In this document: in pieces, positions 44,580-53,263 of the stretch
Layout: each line of letters opens with the position of its first letter
How positions within the stretch are numbered: the first letter of the stretch is position 1
NCBI RefSeq assembly: GCF_000189255.1
Contig: NZ_AEVS01000101.1
Span: 1 to 64,000 of the forward strand
Direction of reading: 5' to 3'
DNA length: 64,000 nucleotides
Source of the DNA: Vibrio brasiliensis LMG 20546
GTDB lineage: Bacteria; Pseudomonadota; Gammaproteobacteria; Enterobacterales; Vibrionaceae
Program-made: the position numbers and the translations under genes
The notes under the pieces: generated by a model
Told to the model about the DNA's origin: nothing
Seen by the model: only the letters and a program-made list of their open reading frames with translations
The model's database searches: none

Positions 44580-45479
44580 ATGCGAGCAGATGACTTAATC
44601 CTGTTTTCTCAGGTAGTAGAATTGGGTAGTTTTAGTAAGGTTGCTGAAATAAATAACCTTACAAATTCGGTAGTTAGCAAAAGAATTGCCCGATTAGAGG
44701 AAGAGATTGGCGTTCAGCTATTATATCGCACAACGCGTAAATTAACCCTCACTGAGGCGGGCAAAGCGTTAACCAGTGGTGCCAAAAATGTGAAACAGGC
44801 CGCCCAAGAGGCTATGGATGCAGTTTCAGGCTTTGGTGAAAATGTCAGTGGTCATATCAAGATGTCGGTGCCGTCAATCTCCGGTGATTTGATTCTGGCT
44901 GACGCGGTGGCCGAGTTTTGCAACCTCCATCCTGGGCTGTCAGTGGATATGTCGCTCGATAATCGCTTTGTTGATCTGGTGGAAGGGGGTTATGACTTAG
45001 TGATACGCACTGGTTATCTTGAAGATTCCTCCCTGATTGCCAGACATATTTTAGATTCTCAATGGGTAGTGTGTGCATCACCGTCTTATATTGCCCGCAA
45101 TGGAAAGCCTATCGAGCCGCAAGATTTAACTCTGCATAATTGCCTGCAGTATGCGTATCAAACTACCGGTGCCAGTGAATGGGAGTTTAAATCTGAACAG
45201 AGTAACTACATTATCAGAGTCAGTGGTAGTTTCTCGACCGATAACGCTACTGCGCTGCGCAAAGCCGCTCTGGGTGGTCATGGTATTGCTTACGTGCCCC
45301 GTTGTCTGGTTTATCACGATATCCGCAATGGTCAACTGGTGGATTTGTTTCCTGAGCAGGTAGGTAAAAAGCTCGGTATTTATGCGGTTTATCCTTTTAC
45401 CCGCCAACCGCCAAATAAAGTGAAATTACTGATTGAACATATACGAGCACGTTATTTGGCTATCTCACACTACTTTTAA
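44580..45479 (+). CDS. LysR-family regulator, probably of the lactate operon
   Basis: 299 residues. N-terminal winged helix-turn-helix (FSQVVELGSFSKVAEINNLTNSVVSKRIARLEEEIG) and a periplasmic-binding-protein-like effector domain (from about 88, with DNRFVDLVEGGYDLVIRTG). Divergent from lldP, the classic position for a LysR regulator that controls its neighbour, so lactate or pyruvate is a natural guess for the effector. It is not the GntR-type LldR of E. coli. The shared 155-base gap should hold both promoters; no clear T-N11-A site stands out. Confidence 0.88.
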   Translation: MRADDLILFSQVVELGSFSKVAEINNLTNSVVSKRIARLEEEIGVQLLYRTTRKLTLTEAGKALTSGAKNVKQAAQEAMDAVSGFGENVSGHIKMSVPSISGDLILADAVAEFCNLHPGLSVDMSLDNRFVDLVEGGYDLVIRTGYLEDSSLIARHILDSQWVVCASPSYIARNGKPIEPQDLTLHNCLQYAYQTTGASEWEFKSEQSNYIIRVSGSFSTDNATALRKAALGGHGIAYVPRCLVYHDIRNGQLVDLFPEQVGKKLGIYAVYPFTRQPPNKVKLLIEHIRARYLAISHYF

Positions 45480-45588
45480 ATATCGCCCAATTAACTTGTA
45501 CGAAAAGTAAGATTTTTTGTTGATAGATTGCTTTTTTATTCGGGCCGCTCTTAGTATTGACGTTACGTCTTATATAAAGGAGTGGCGT

Positions 45589-45894
45589 ATGGAAAGGATA
45601 ACCATTTCTCAATTGTCACAAAAATCTGACGAAGAAATTAATCAGTTTAAAGGTGAGATTATTTCGGATTATATATCCTCGGACAAAGTGAGTTGGAGAA
45701 ATAAGAAGTTTGCATTGGATCAACAGAAAATAATCGATGAGATGATTGAAACGGTCCCGGTCACAGACTCTGCACTACCTCTTCTCCTGACTGAACTTAC
45801 TTCAAAGCTTGGCTTGTTGCATGAATCTTTAGCTGAATTGAAACGGCTACAAGATCAAGCGATACAGCGAGGGGAGCGGGATGAGAATAAATAA
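45589..45894 (+). CDS. small helical hypothetical protein
   Basis: A 101-residue soluble, highly charged helical protein (MERITISQLSQKSDEEINQF ... coiled-coil-like LGLLHESLAELKRLQDQAIQRG). Start 45589 is chosen for its strong AAAGGAG seven bases upstream; the frame is open to 45517. No family recognised. Ended by a terminator at 46008. Confidence 0.65.
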   Translation: MERITISQLSQKSDEEINQFKGEIISDYISSDKVSWRNKKFALDQQKIIDEMIETVPVTDSALPLLLTELTSKLGLLHESLAELKRLQDQAIQRGERDENK

Positions 45895-46007
45895 ATTGAG
45901 CGATATTATTTAGGCTATTTTTCTGGCTAACAATAATAATTGCCAAAAGTGTAAACGGATTAATAAATCGTTTGCTGTTCGATTCCTGTTCTATGGATAT
46001 AAAAATA

Positions 46008-46034
46008 GCCGACGCTTCCATGCGTCGGCTTTTT
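46008..46034. terminator. bidirectional terminator
   Basis: GCCGACGC / GCGTCGGC (46008-46015, 46022-46029), 6-base loop, T run on the plus side and a shorter one on the minus. It separates convergent genes. Confidence 0.9.
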
Positions 46035-46063
46035 CGTCGGCGGCCAAACCGAATTATTTAAGT

Positions 46064-47686
46064 CTAGGCGGCTTCAGTGGATTCTTCCAATTCAAATGAC
46101 GCAGCAATAAGTTTCTTGGTGTAATCACTGCTCGGATTATGGAAAATATCATCAGCACTGCCATGTTCCATTACCGTGCCTTTTTGCATCACCAACACTC
46201 GATCGGATAGCGCTTTAACCACGCTGAGGTCATGGCTGATAAAGACAAAACCAATGTTGTGTTTCTTCTGCAAGTCTTTGAGCAAATCAATCACCGTTAA
46301 CTGTACCGAGCGGTCGAGTGCAGAAGTCGGTTCATCAAGCAGGATGAATGACGGCTCCAAAATAAGCGCACGGGCAATCGCAATACGTTGACGCTGGCCA
46401 CCGGAAAATTCATGCGGATAGCGGTTGATTGAATGGGGATCGAGACGAACTTCTTCCAGTGCTTTGCGCGCACGTTCCATACGCTGCTGCTTAGTCAATT
46501 GAGGCTGGTGGACCGTTAGCGCTTCAGTAATGATGTCACCGACGGTCATACGTGGTGAAAGTGAGCCATAAGGGTCCTGAAACACCATTTGTACATCTTT
46601 CTTCAGTTCAAAACGCTGTTGTTGTGTCAGTTGGCTAACATCCTGCCCTTTAAACTCGATGCGACCTGTCGACGGAAGTAGCCCTATCAGTGCGCGGCCA
46701 AGTGTTGATTTACCTGATCCTGACTCACCAACAATGCCAAGCGTCTCACCTTGTTTAAGTTCAAGAGAAATACCTTTAACCGCTTCAAAATATTGAGCAC
46801 GACTCGGTAAGAAGTGATTCTTAACCAGGAACTTGACGCGGATATCGTCAGCTTTGAGTAGAGCAGGTGCATTAGGCTCAATAGGATCCTTACTACCGCT
46901 TGGAATCGAATTGATCAGCATTTGGGTGTACTCGTGCTGAGGGTTAGCAAAGAGCTCACCACATTGGCCTTCTTCAACTACGTCTCCTTTACACATGACG
47001 ATGACGCGATCGGCTAGATGTTTAACTACGCCTAAATCATGGGTAATGAACAGGATAGACATCCCCATTTTTTGCTGAATCTCTTTGATTAGATTAAGCA
47101 CCTCCGCTTGCACGGTTACATCCAGTGCAGTGGTAGGTTCATCAGCTATAAGTATGTCTGGTTCATTAATTAACGCCATTGCAATCATGATGCGCTGTAA
47201 CTGACCACCTGAAAACTCGTGAGGATACTTGCTGTATGCCTGCTGTGGGTTCGGCAAATGGACCAGATCAAATAACTCAAGCACCTTCTGTTTCGCTTGT
47301 GAACGACTAACGCTACGATGACATAAAATGGCTTCAGCAACTTGAATACCAACGCGCATAAATGGGTTAAGGGAGGTCATTGGCTCCTGAAAAATCATTC
47401 CGATGCGGTCACCACGAATTGTCTGCATCTCTTGCTCTGATTTATCAAGCAATTGTTGGTTCTCAAACTCAATGCTGGATTGTGAATGAACCAATGCATT
47501 ATTTGGTAGCAGTTGCATTAGAGCGTTGGTCGAAACGGATTTACCACTTCCTGACTCACCAACGATGGCGAGTGTTTCACCTTTAAGCAAATCGAAACTG
47601 ACATTTTTTACGGCATCAACAATACCATCGTTAGTGGTAAAGCTGACGGATAGGTTACGGACCTTAAGAATCGGCATCTGTGACAT
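46064..47686 (-). CDS. fused double ATPase of a peptide ABC transporter (YejF-like), orphan
   Basis: A 540-residue protein with two ABC ATPase domains (about 5-260 and 275-535). Each has Walker A (GESGSGKS, twice), signature (EFSGGQLQR and EFSGGQRQR) and Walker B (ILIADEP, ILLDEP), so both sites look active. It is built like DppD-DppF or YejF in one chain. No permease or binding-protein gene is adjacent, so it must pair with permeases elsewhere (possibly the yejBE set at 55-57 kb). The only partner is the unknown gene 12 bases upstream. Confidence 0.9.
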   Translation of the reverse strand: MSQMPILKVRNLSVSFTTNDGIVDAVKNVSFDLLKGETLAIVGESGSGKSVSTNALMQLLPNNALVHSQSSIEFENQQLLDKSEQEMQTIRGDRIGMIFQEPMTSLNPFMRVGIQVAEAILCHRSVSRSQAKQKVLELFDLVHLPNPQQAYSKYPHEFSGGQLQRIMIAMALINEPDILIADEPTTALDVTVQAEVLNLIKEIQQKMGMSILFITHDLGVVKHLADRVIVMCKGDVVEEGQCGELFANPQHEYTQMLINSIPSGSKDPIEPNAPALLKADDIRVKFLVKNHFLPSRAQYFEAVKGISLELKQGETLGIVGESGSGKSTLGRALIGLLPSTGRIEFKGQDVSQLTQQQRFELKKDVQMVFQDPYGSLSPRMTVGDIITEALTVHQPQLTKQQRMERARKALEEVRLDPHSINRYPHEFSGGQRQRIAIARALILEPSFILLDEPTSALDRSVQLTVIDLLKDLQKKHNIGFVFISHDLSVVKALSDRVLVMQKGTVMEHGSADDIFHNPSSDYTKKLIAASFELEESTEAA

Positions 47687-47698
47687 TATATTTCCTTA

Positions 47699-48193
47699 TT
47701 AATTAACACAGTACGAGCTTTCCAGTGCTGCGTTGTGTTGTTTCAGTGTCGAAAAGTAGTGATGTGCCTTTTGCACATGCTCAAACTCAAGCATCCAATG
47801 AGCGTTGCGTTGAGCGCTACAAAACGCACCTAAGTGACGTAATAAATCTTCACACTGAATTTGAATGACTCGCTGAGTGGCGTGGACTAAATCATGGGAC
47901 TCAATCGATACAAACTGTAAATGGGCATATGTTTGATTAAGCAGATCAAATGCCTGCTGATGCTGACCCATTTTGTTGAGGATCTCCGACTGAGACACAG
48001 TAGCGTCTCTGAGCCCGGTGATTAGGCAACTAAACTGGCAGGGCTTGGTGTTCTCATCAAACAGGGCATCTTGCAGATGGGAAGGTAAGTGAGAGAGCAC
48101 AATTTCATACAGATAGTGCGCTTCTGGCCAATGACCTTGTTCTAGTAATTGCTCTGCTTTTAGATAATGTGTCCAGCACTGCTGTAAATCCAT
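47699..48193 (-). CDS. conserved hypothetical helical protein, TPR-like
   Basis: About 164 residues, with alternating amphipathic helices (YLKAEQLLEQGHWPEAHYLYEIVL, QSEILNKMGQHQQAFDLLNQTYA) that resemble TPR units, and several Cys. ATG 48193 is chosen because GGAG lies 9 bases upstream; the frame extends to a TTG at 48250 without a good site. It is transcribed with the ATPase gene 12 bases downstream. A Fur-like box lies some 60 bases upstream. Function unknown. Confidence 0.65.
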   Translation of the reverse strand: MDLQQCWTHYLKAEQLLEQGHWPEAHYLYEIVLSHLPSHLQDALFDENTKPCQFSCLITGLRDATVSQSEILNKMGQHQQAFDLLNQTYAHLQFVSIESHDLVHATQRVIQIQCEDLLRHLGAFCSAQRNAHWMLEFEHVQKAHHYFSTLKQHNAALESSYCVN

Positions 48194-48250
48194 GCCTAAA
48201 TACTCCGCTGTCATTTCAATCTGCATATTTAAATGCAATTCATTAACCAA

Positions 48251-48265
48251 TGCAAATAATTATCA
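48251..48265 (-). promoter_or_regulatory. candidate Fur box
   Basis: On the minus strand TGATAATTATTTGCA matches the 7-1-7 Fur consensus TGATAAT-N-ATTATCA at 12 of 14 informative positions; an ATTATCATTTAAATGATGAAAT palindrome-like stretch overlaps it. It would place the two-gene peptide-ATPase unit under iron control. Confidence 0.45.
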
Positions 48266-48398
48266 TTTAAATGATGAAATTATTATGATTGTGATGAAAA
48301 AGTGAGCAGTTAAACGTGAATTGGCTGTAAGTCACTAAAATATATAAAAATCTAGCCTAAACTAGTTTCTATATAACCATAACAACAAGGATAGAGTG

Positions 48399-50759
48399 AT
48401 GACGATTCAAAGACTTGAAGCGAACCAGCTATATCTAGCAGCTGAGTTAGAAAAACTACAAAGCAAGTCGACAAAAGAGTTGGCGCCTATCGATGAGATT
48501 GTAGGTCAGGAGAGGGCGCAAAAAGCGGTCGAATTTGCGATGTCGATTAAAGAGAAGGGCTATAACATCTACGCGATTGGTCAGAACGGCCTTGGTAAGC
48601 GGACAATGATCTTACGTTACCTCAATCGCCACAAACATGATGAGAGTGAGCTATTCGACTGGTGTTATGTCGCCAATTTTGAAGACATTCGTACACCACG
48701 TGTGTTGAAGCTTCCTTGTGGGGTGGGGAGCAAACTTAAGCAAGATATTGAAAAGCTGACGTCGAAACTACTTAACGCGATGCCACTGGCTTTCGATAAC
48801 GAACTCTATTACAGCAGGGCAGATAAACTGAAGAATCAGCTAGCCGCTAAACAAGAAGCTGAGCTAGAGGTGATCACCAGAAATGCAAAGTCTAAAGGAA
48901 TCAGTTTAACTATCACTACTCAGGGCGATTATCAGTTTGTCGCGATGAATGGTGATGAGTTACACAGCGAAGAGACGTTTGATGCACTGAGCAAAAAAGA
49001 GCAGGAGTACTTTGGCGAAACCATCGACGCGCTTGAAGTGAGTCTGAGAAATATGGTTCGTCAGCTCACTGAGTGGGAAGAAGCGTACAGCGAGAAAATC
49101 AAGAAACTCAACGACGAAGTAACTCTTGATGTGATTACCCACTTTATTAAGCAGCTGAAGAAGGACTACTCAGGCTATCCTGCGATTAAAACTTACTTAA
49201 CCGAGCTTCAGCAGGACATCGTAGAAAATGCCGATATCTTCCTTGAGCAAGGCGCAGAACAAGGTGAGGTTGCCAGTGCTTCACTGGATAAGAAACTCCC
49301 ACGCCGATACAAGGTTAACGTCTTGGTAAGCCGCAAAAATAGTGAGTTTCCGATCGTTGTTGAAGAGAACCCAAACTATCACACCCTGTTTGGTTACATT
49401 GAGACAGCAACCTTTAAAGGCACGGTATTTACTGACTTCTCACTGATTCGCCCTGGCAGCTTACATAAAGCCAACGGCGGCGTGCTGCTAATGGATGCAC
49501 AGAAGGTTCTGGAACAGCCCTATGTATGGGATGGCTTGAAACGTGCGCTGAGAGCCCGTCAGTTAAGCTTCACATCGCTGGAAAAAGAGGTCACTTTAAC
49601 CGGTACAGTCTCTCTTGATCCTGAAGCGATTCCACTTGATGTTAAGATCATTCTGTTTGGTGATTACCGCACTTACCAGTTGTTGCAACACTATGATCCG
49701 GAGTTCAGCGAGTTGTTCCGTGTGACCGCTGACTTTGAAGATGAGATGAAGCGTGATGCTGACTCTGAGCTGCAATACGCCCGTTTTATCTCAAGTGTGG
49801 TGAATGACAACGGTATGTTGCATTGTGATCGCAAAGCGATTGCCCGAATCATTGAGCACAGTTCAAGGCTGGCAGGCGACCAGAACAAGATTTCGCTCCA
49901 CTCTGCCAACATCGCTAACCTGTTACGCGAATCTAACTATGTCGCCCGACAAGCTAACTCGAACATGATTCGTTCAAGTCACGTTGAAGAGGCACTAGCC
50001 AACCAGGAGCTGCGTGTTAGCCGTCTCAAAGATAGTGTGATGGAGAGCTTTATCAACGGTACGACCTTGATTCATACAGATGGTGAGGCGATTGGACAGG
50101 TCAACGCGCTTTCGGTACTCAGCACCAGTGAGTATATGTTTGGCGCTCCAAACCGAATTACCGCCACGACCTGCTACGGTGAAGGTGAAGTGATCGATAT
50201 TGAACGTAGCGTTGATCTGGGTGGCAGCATACACTCTAAAGGCGTGATGATCCTGACCGCGTACTTATCTTCGGTATTTGGCAAAACGGCTAAGGTACCA
50301 CTCAGTACCACCATTACCTTCGAACAGTCTTATGGCGGTGTTGACGGTGATAGTGCAAGTATGGCGGAGTTCTGTGCTGTGGTTTCAGCCTTCTCGAAAC
50401 AACCAAACCGACAGGATATTGCAATTACTGGCTCAATGAACCAGTTTGGCGAGTCTCAGCCAATCGGCGGTGTGAATGAGAAGATTGAAGGCTTCTTCGA
50501 TGTTTGTACTATCAAAGGGCGAACAGACCAGCAGGGTGTTGTGATCCCTCGTTCTAACATGCATAACCTGATGCTACGTCCTGATATCGTCAAAGCGGTT
50601 GAGAAGGGTGAGTTCCATATCTGGGCCATTGACCATGTTACGGAAGCGATTGAGTTGTTTACTGGTAAGCCTGCGGGCACACCTAGTGATGAGGGAAGCT
50701 ACCCGATCGATACCATTTTTGGTATTGCTCAGGCCAAACTCAACGCCCTTCGCAAGTAA
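48399..50759 (+). CDS. Lon-like ATP-dependent protease (LonB/YcbZ type)
   Basis: 786 residues from ATG 48399 (GTG 48396 is in frame; AAGGATAG upstream). AAA+ part with Walker A variant GQNGLGKRT near residue 65, a helical insertion at about 130-270, Walker B-like GGVLLMDAQKV, and a C-terminal Lon protease domain with Ser in DGDSASMAEF and Lys in GGVNEKIEGFF. The two are 43 residues apart, as in E. coli Lon (Ser679/Lys722), so the dyad looks complete. No Lon N-terminal substrate domain, as usual for the cytosolic YcbZ relatives. Role in protein quality control is inferred. Confidence 0.92.
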   Translation: MTIQRLEANQLYLAAELEKLQSKSTKELAPIDEIVGQERAQKAVEFAMSIKEKGYNIYAIGQNGLGKRTMILRYLNRHKHDESELFDWCYVANFEDIRTPRVLKLPCGVGSKLKQDIEKLTSKLLNAMPLAFDNELYYSRADKLKNQLAAKQEAELEVITRNAKSKGISLTITTQGDYQFVAMNGDELHSEETFDALSKKEQEYFGETIDALEVSLRNMVRQLTEWEEAYSEKIKKLNDEVTLDVITHFIKQLKKDYSGYPAIKTYLTELQQDIVENADIFLEQGAEQGEVASASLDKKLPRRYKVNVLVSRKNSEFPIVVEENPNYHTLFGYIETATFKGTVFTDFSLIRPGSLHKANGGVLLMDAQKVLEQPYVWDGLKRALRARQLSFTSLEKEVTLTGTVSLDPEAIPLDVKIILFGDYRTYQLLQHYDPEFSELFRVTADFEDEMKRDADSELQYARFISSVVNDNGMLHCDRKAIARIIEHSSRLAGDQNKISLHSANIANLLRESNYVARQANSNMIRSSHVEEALANQELRVSRLKDSVMESFINGTTLIHTDGEAIGQVNALSVLSTSEYMFGAPNRITATTCYGEGEVIDIERSVDLGGSIHSKGVMILTAYLSSVFGKTAKVPLSTTITFEQSYGGVDGDSASMAEFCAVVSAFSKQPNRQDIAITGSMNQFGESQPIGGVNEKIEGFFDVCTIKGRTDQQGVVIPRSNMHNLMLRPDIVKAVEKGEFHIWAIDHVTEAIELFTGKPAGTPSDEGSYPIDTIFGIAQAKLNALRK

Positions 50760-50775
50760 GTGAAACGTTAAGCAG

Positions 50776-50801
50776 AGAGCCCCATATACGGGGCTCTTTT
50801 T
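50776..50801. terminator. bidirectional terminator
   Basis: AGAGCCCC / GGGGCTCT (50776-50783, 50790-50797), 6-base loop, T5. It lies between the convergent lon-like gene and ldhA. Confidence 0.9.
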
Positions 50802-50812
50802 GTATGTAGTGG

Positions 50813-51811
50813 TTATAGCTCGAGAACTTCGTTTCCTGACGCAACGCCTTTAGCGAAGGCATCAATATTACCCAGCGTAGTCTCAGCAATATTGCCCAGC
50901 GCCTCATTGGTGAGGAACGCCTGATGGCCAGTAAACAATACATTGTGACAAGCTGACAGACGACGGAATACATCATCGACAATCACATCATTTGACTTAT
51001 CCTGGAAGAACAGCTCTTTTTCATGCTCATAAACGTCTAAGCCTAGCGCTCCGATACGGCCACGTTTGAGCGCTTCTACCGCAGCGGCTGAGTCAAGTAA
51101 ACCGCCACGACTGGTGTTTACAATCATCACGCCATCTTTCATTTGTTCAAATGCTGCTTCATCAAGCAGGTGATAGTTGTCTTGTGACATTGGGCAGTGA
51201 AGGGTAATCACATCACTATTGGCAAACAGATGCTCCTTAGAGCAGTAGCTAGCACCAAGCTCAATTGCTAAAGGATTTTCATAAGGGTCATGGCAAAGAA
51301 TATTCATGCCCAGACCTTTAAGAATACGCATGGTAGCGATACCAATTTTACCTGTTCCAATCACACCGACAGTTTTACCGTAGAAGTTAAAACCCACTAA
51401 ACCTTCTAGGTTGAAGTTAGCGTCACGAGTACGCTGGTACGCTTTATGGAAACGGCGGTTAAGGCTCATCATCAGGCCTACGGTATGTTCCGCGACTGAT
51501 TCTGGTGAATAGGCGGGAACGCGCACAACCTGAATACCTAGCTGTTTCGCACTCTCAAGGTCGACACGATCGAAGCCCGCACAGCGCATGGCGACGACTT
51601 TAACACCTTGCTCGGCGAGCGCTTCAAGTACTTGCGACGATAGATCGTCATTAACGAACGCACACACTACCTGACTACCGTGAGCCATTTTGGCTGTTTT
51701 AACGGTAAGTGGGAACTCATGAAAGTGGAGGTTAAATCGATACTTTTCGTTAACTTTAGAAAACGACACTTCGTCATAGGATTTAGAACTAAAAACTGCG
51801 ACATCTAACAT
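50813..51811 (-). CDS. ldhA: fermentative D-lactate dehydrogenase
   Basis: A 332-residue NAD-dependent 2-hydroxyacid dehydrogenase that reduces pyruvate to D-lactate. Rossmann motif GVIGTGKIG at about 151, catalytic Arg in NTSRGGLLD, Glu in the LGLDVYEHE region, His in FTGHQAFLT; the CAGFDRVDLE stretch and length match E. coli LdhA (329). It makes the compound that the lld-dld operon 9 kb away consumes. The 166-base gap to the divergent GNAT gene should carry its promoter; no site recognised. Confidence 0.95.
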   Translation of the reverse strand: MLDVAVFSSKSYDEVSFSKVNEKYRFNLHFHEFPLTVKTAKMAHGSQVVCAFVNDDLSSQVLEALAEQGVKVVAMRCAGFDRVDLESAKQLGIQVVRVPAYSPESVAEHTVGLMMSLNRRFHKAYQRTRDANFNLEGLVGFNFYGKTVGVIGTGKIGIATMRILKGLGMNILCHDPYENPLAIELGASYCSKEHLFANSDVITLHCPMSQDNYHLLDEAAFEQMKDGVMIVNTSRGGLLDSAAAVEALKRGRIGALGLDVYEHEKELFFQDKSNDVIVDDVFRRLSACHNVLFTGHQAFLTNEALGNIAETTLGNIDAFAKGVASGNEVLEL

Positions 51812-51977
51812 TTTAAATACCTCTCAAAAGAGAAAAGGAGAGTAATAACGCCTATTGAATACCTAATTAGACAGAAAATAAACCACGAATTTGTTGGGGT
51901 AATTGATAGCTTGCTATTCCATTTAAATAATTGATATATATAGACAGATACATACGGACTGTACGAGTGAGAGATCA

Positions 51978-52445
51978 ATGATTCAGCTAACCCCAATGAC
52001 ACCTGACTATCTGGAAAAAGTAGTGACCTTGAGTGTCGCGCAAGAGCAATTGCCTTACGTTGGTACTATAGAAGAAGTATTACTTAACGCTGATGACAAA
52101 GTACACCCTCATCTGGTGTTAGCCGAGGGAGAGGTAGTGGGAATCTTCCTTATTGATACCACCTATAGCGCTAACTACGATTTCTGTCCCGGTGACGGGC
52201 TTGGTTTTCGCGCATTTTTAATCGACAGCCGTCAGCAAGGTAAGGGGTATGGTAGTGGGACGATGGCTGAGTTAGCAACTTACCTAAGCCAGCATTACTC
52301 AGGCTTTAGCACTGTTTATCTGACCGTTAACTGCAAAAACCACATCGCCTATCAGTGCTACCTCAAAAACGGATTTCAGGACGATAAACAGCTCTATCTG
52401 GGTGGCGTAGCAGGACCACAGCACATCCTGTCGATGGCGCTATAG
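51978..52445 (+). CDS. GNAT-family N-acetyltransferase
   Basis: 155 residues of the GNAT fold: FRAFLIDSRQQGKGYGSGTM contains the acetyl-CoA-binding R/Q-x-x-G-x-G/A loop (QQGKGYG), followed by the helix and the YLTVNCKNHIAYQCYLKNGF C-terminal motif. GAGAG lies ahead of the ATG. Substrate unknown. Eighty bases or so before the Nudix gene and likely co-transcribed with it. Confidence 0.88.
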   Translation: MIQLTPMTPDYLEKVVTLSVAQEQLPYVGTIEEVLLNADDKVHPHLVLAEGEVVGIFLIDTTYSANYDFCPGDGLGFRAFLIDSRQQGKGYGSGTMAELATYLSQHYSGFSTVYLTVNCKNHIAYQCYLKNGFQDDKQLYLGGVAGPQHILSMAL

Positions 52446-52522
52446 AGATTCACAGCTTTAAGTTGGCATACCGTTCGCCGCTAGTGTTAGAATCACGGCA
52501 AATTTTCACTAGTAGTAGTTTT

Positions 52523-53041
52523 ATGAGACATCTAAAGACCACCGTTCATCCTGACTTAGAGCATCTGGATGACAAAATCATCTTTAAACGTAACGCAGCG
52601 CGCGCGATTGTTGTCGACGGCGAAGACATTCTTCTGCTGTATACTGAGCGTTACCATGATTACACCATCCCTGGTGGTGGTCTGGACGACGGTGAAGACG
52701 TTATTGCTGGCATGGTCAGAGAGCTTGAAGAAGAGACTGGCGCGCAAAACATCCACGGCATCAAGCCATTCGGTATCTATGAAGAGTTCCGACCATGGTA
52801 CAAAGATGATGCGGATGTGGTTCATATGATTTCCCACTGCTACAGCTGTAAGATTGATCGCCAGCTTGGTGAAACTAACTATGAAGATTACGAAATCAAA
52901 AATGGAATGAAAGCGGTGTGGATGAATATTCACGACGCTATTGCTCATAACGAAAAGACCATCGCTGAAAGTCCTAAAAAAGGCATGAGTATCGAACGAG
53001 AGACATTCCTGCTCCACCTCATCGCAAAAGAAATGATTTAA
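52523..53041 (+). CDS. Nudix hydrolase
   Basis: 172 residues. Nudix box GGGLDDGEDVIAGMVRELEEETG (read as G-x5-E-x7-R-E-x-x-E-E-x-G) within about 62-84, metal-binding Glu residues present. Start at ATG 52523; the frame is open further to a TTG at 52463, but those residues lie before a better start. Substrate (a nucleoside diphosphate derivative) unknown. Terminator follows. Confidence 0.9.
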   Translation: MRHLKTTVHPDLEHLDDKIIFKRNAARAIVVDGEDILLLYTERYHDYTIPGGGLDDGEDVIAGMVRELEEETGAQNIHGIKPFGIYEEFRPWYKDDADVVHMISHCYSCKIDRQLGETNYEDYEIKNGMKAVWMNIHDAIAHNEKTIAESPKKGMSIERETFLLHLIAKEMI

Positions 53042-53063
53042 GAGTGATGTGATGCAAATCAGA

Positions 53064-53086
53064 GCCTGCCTAGTGCAGGCTTTTTT
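53064..53086 (+). terminator. terminator of the GNAT-Nudix unit
   Basis: GCCTGC / GCAGGC (53064-53069, 53075-53080), 5-base loop, then six T. Confidence 0.9.
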
Positions 53087-53263
53087 GTACCTGACAAAAT
53101 TCCCCTAGCTTCCTGAGTTGATGCCTGTTAAACGGAAGCCAAATCAATTTGCTCCACAGAAATGTGTAGTTACTCCTATACTTATCCAAGTAATTGAATT
53201 ATTAATATTAATTAATGATAATTAACCGTATGGCAAATCGGATAGCGACTAAGGGATTAGGAT

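Noticed and set aside
53200-53240. Fur box before yejA
   Set aside because: The AT-rich stretch matches the 19-base consensus at only about 11 positions, which is expected by chance in such DNA.
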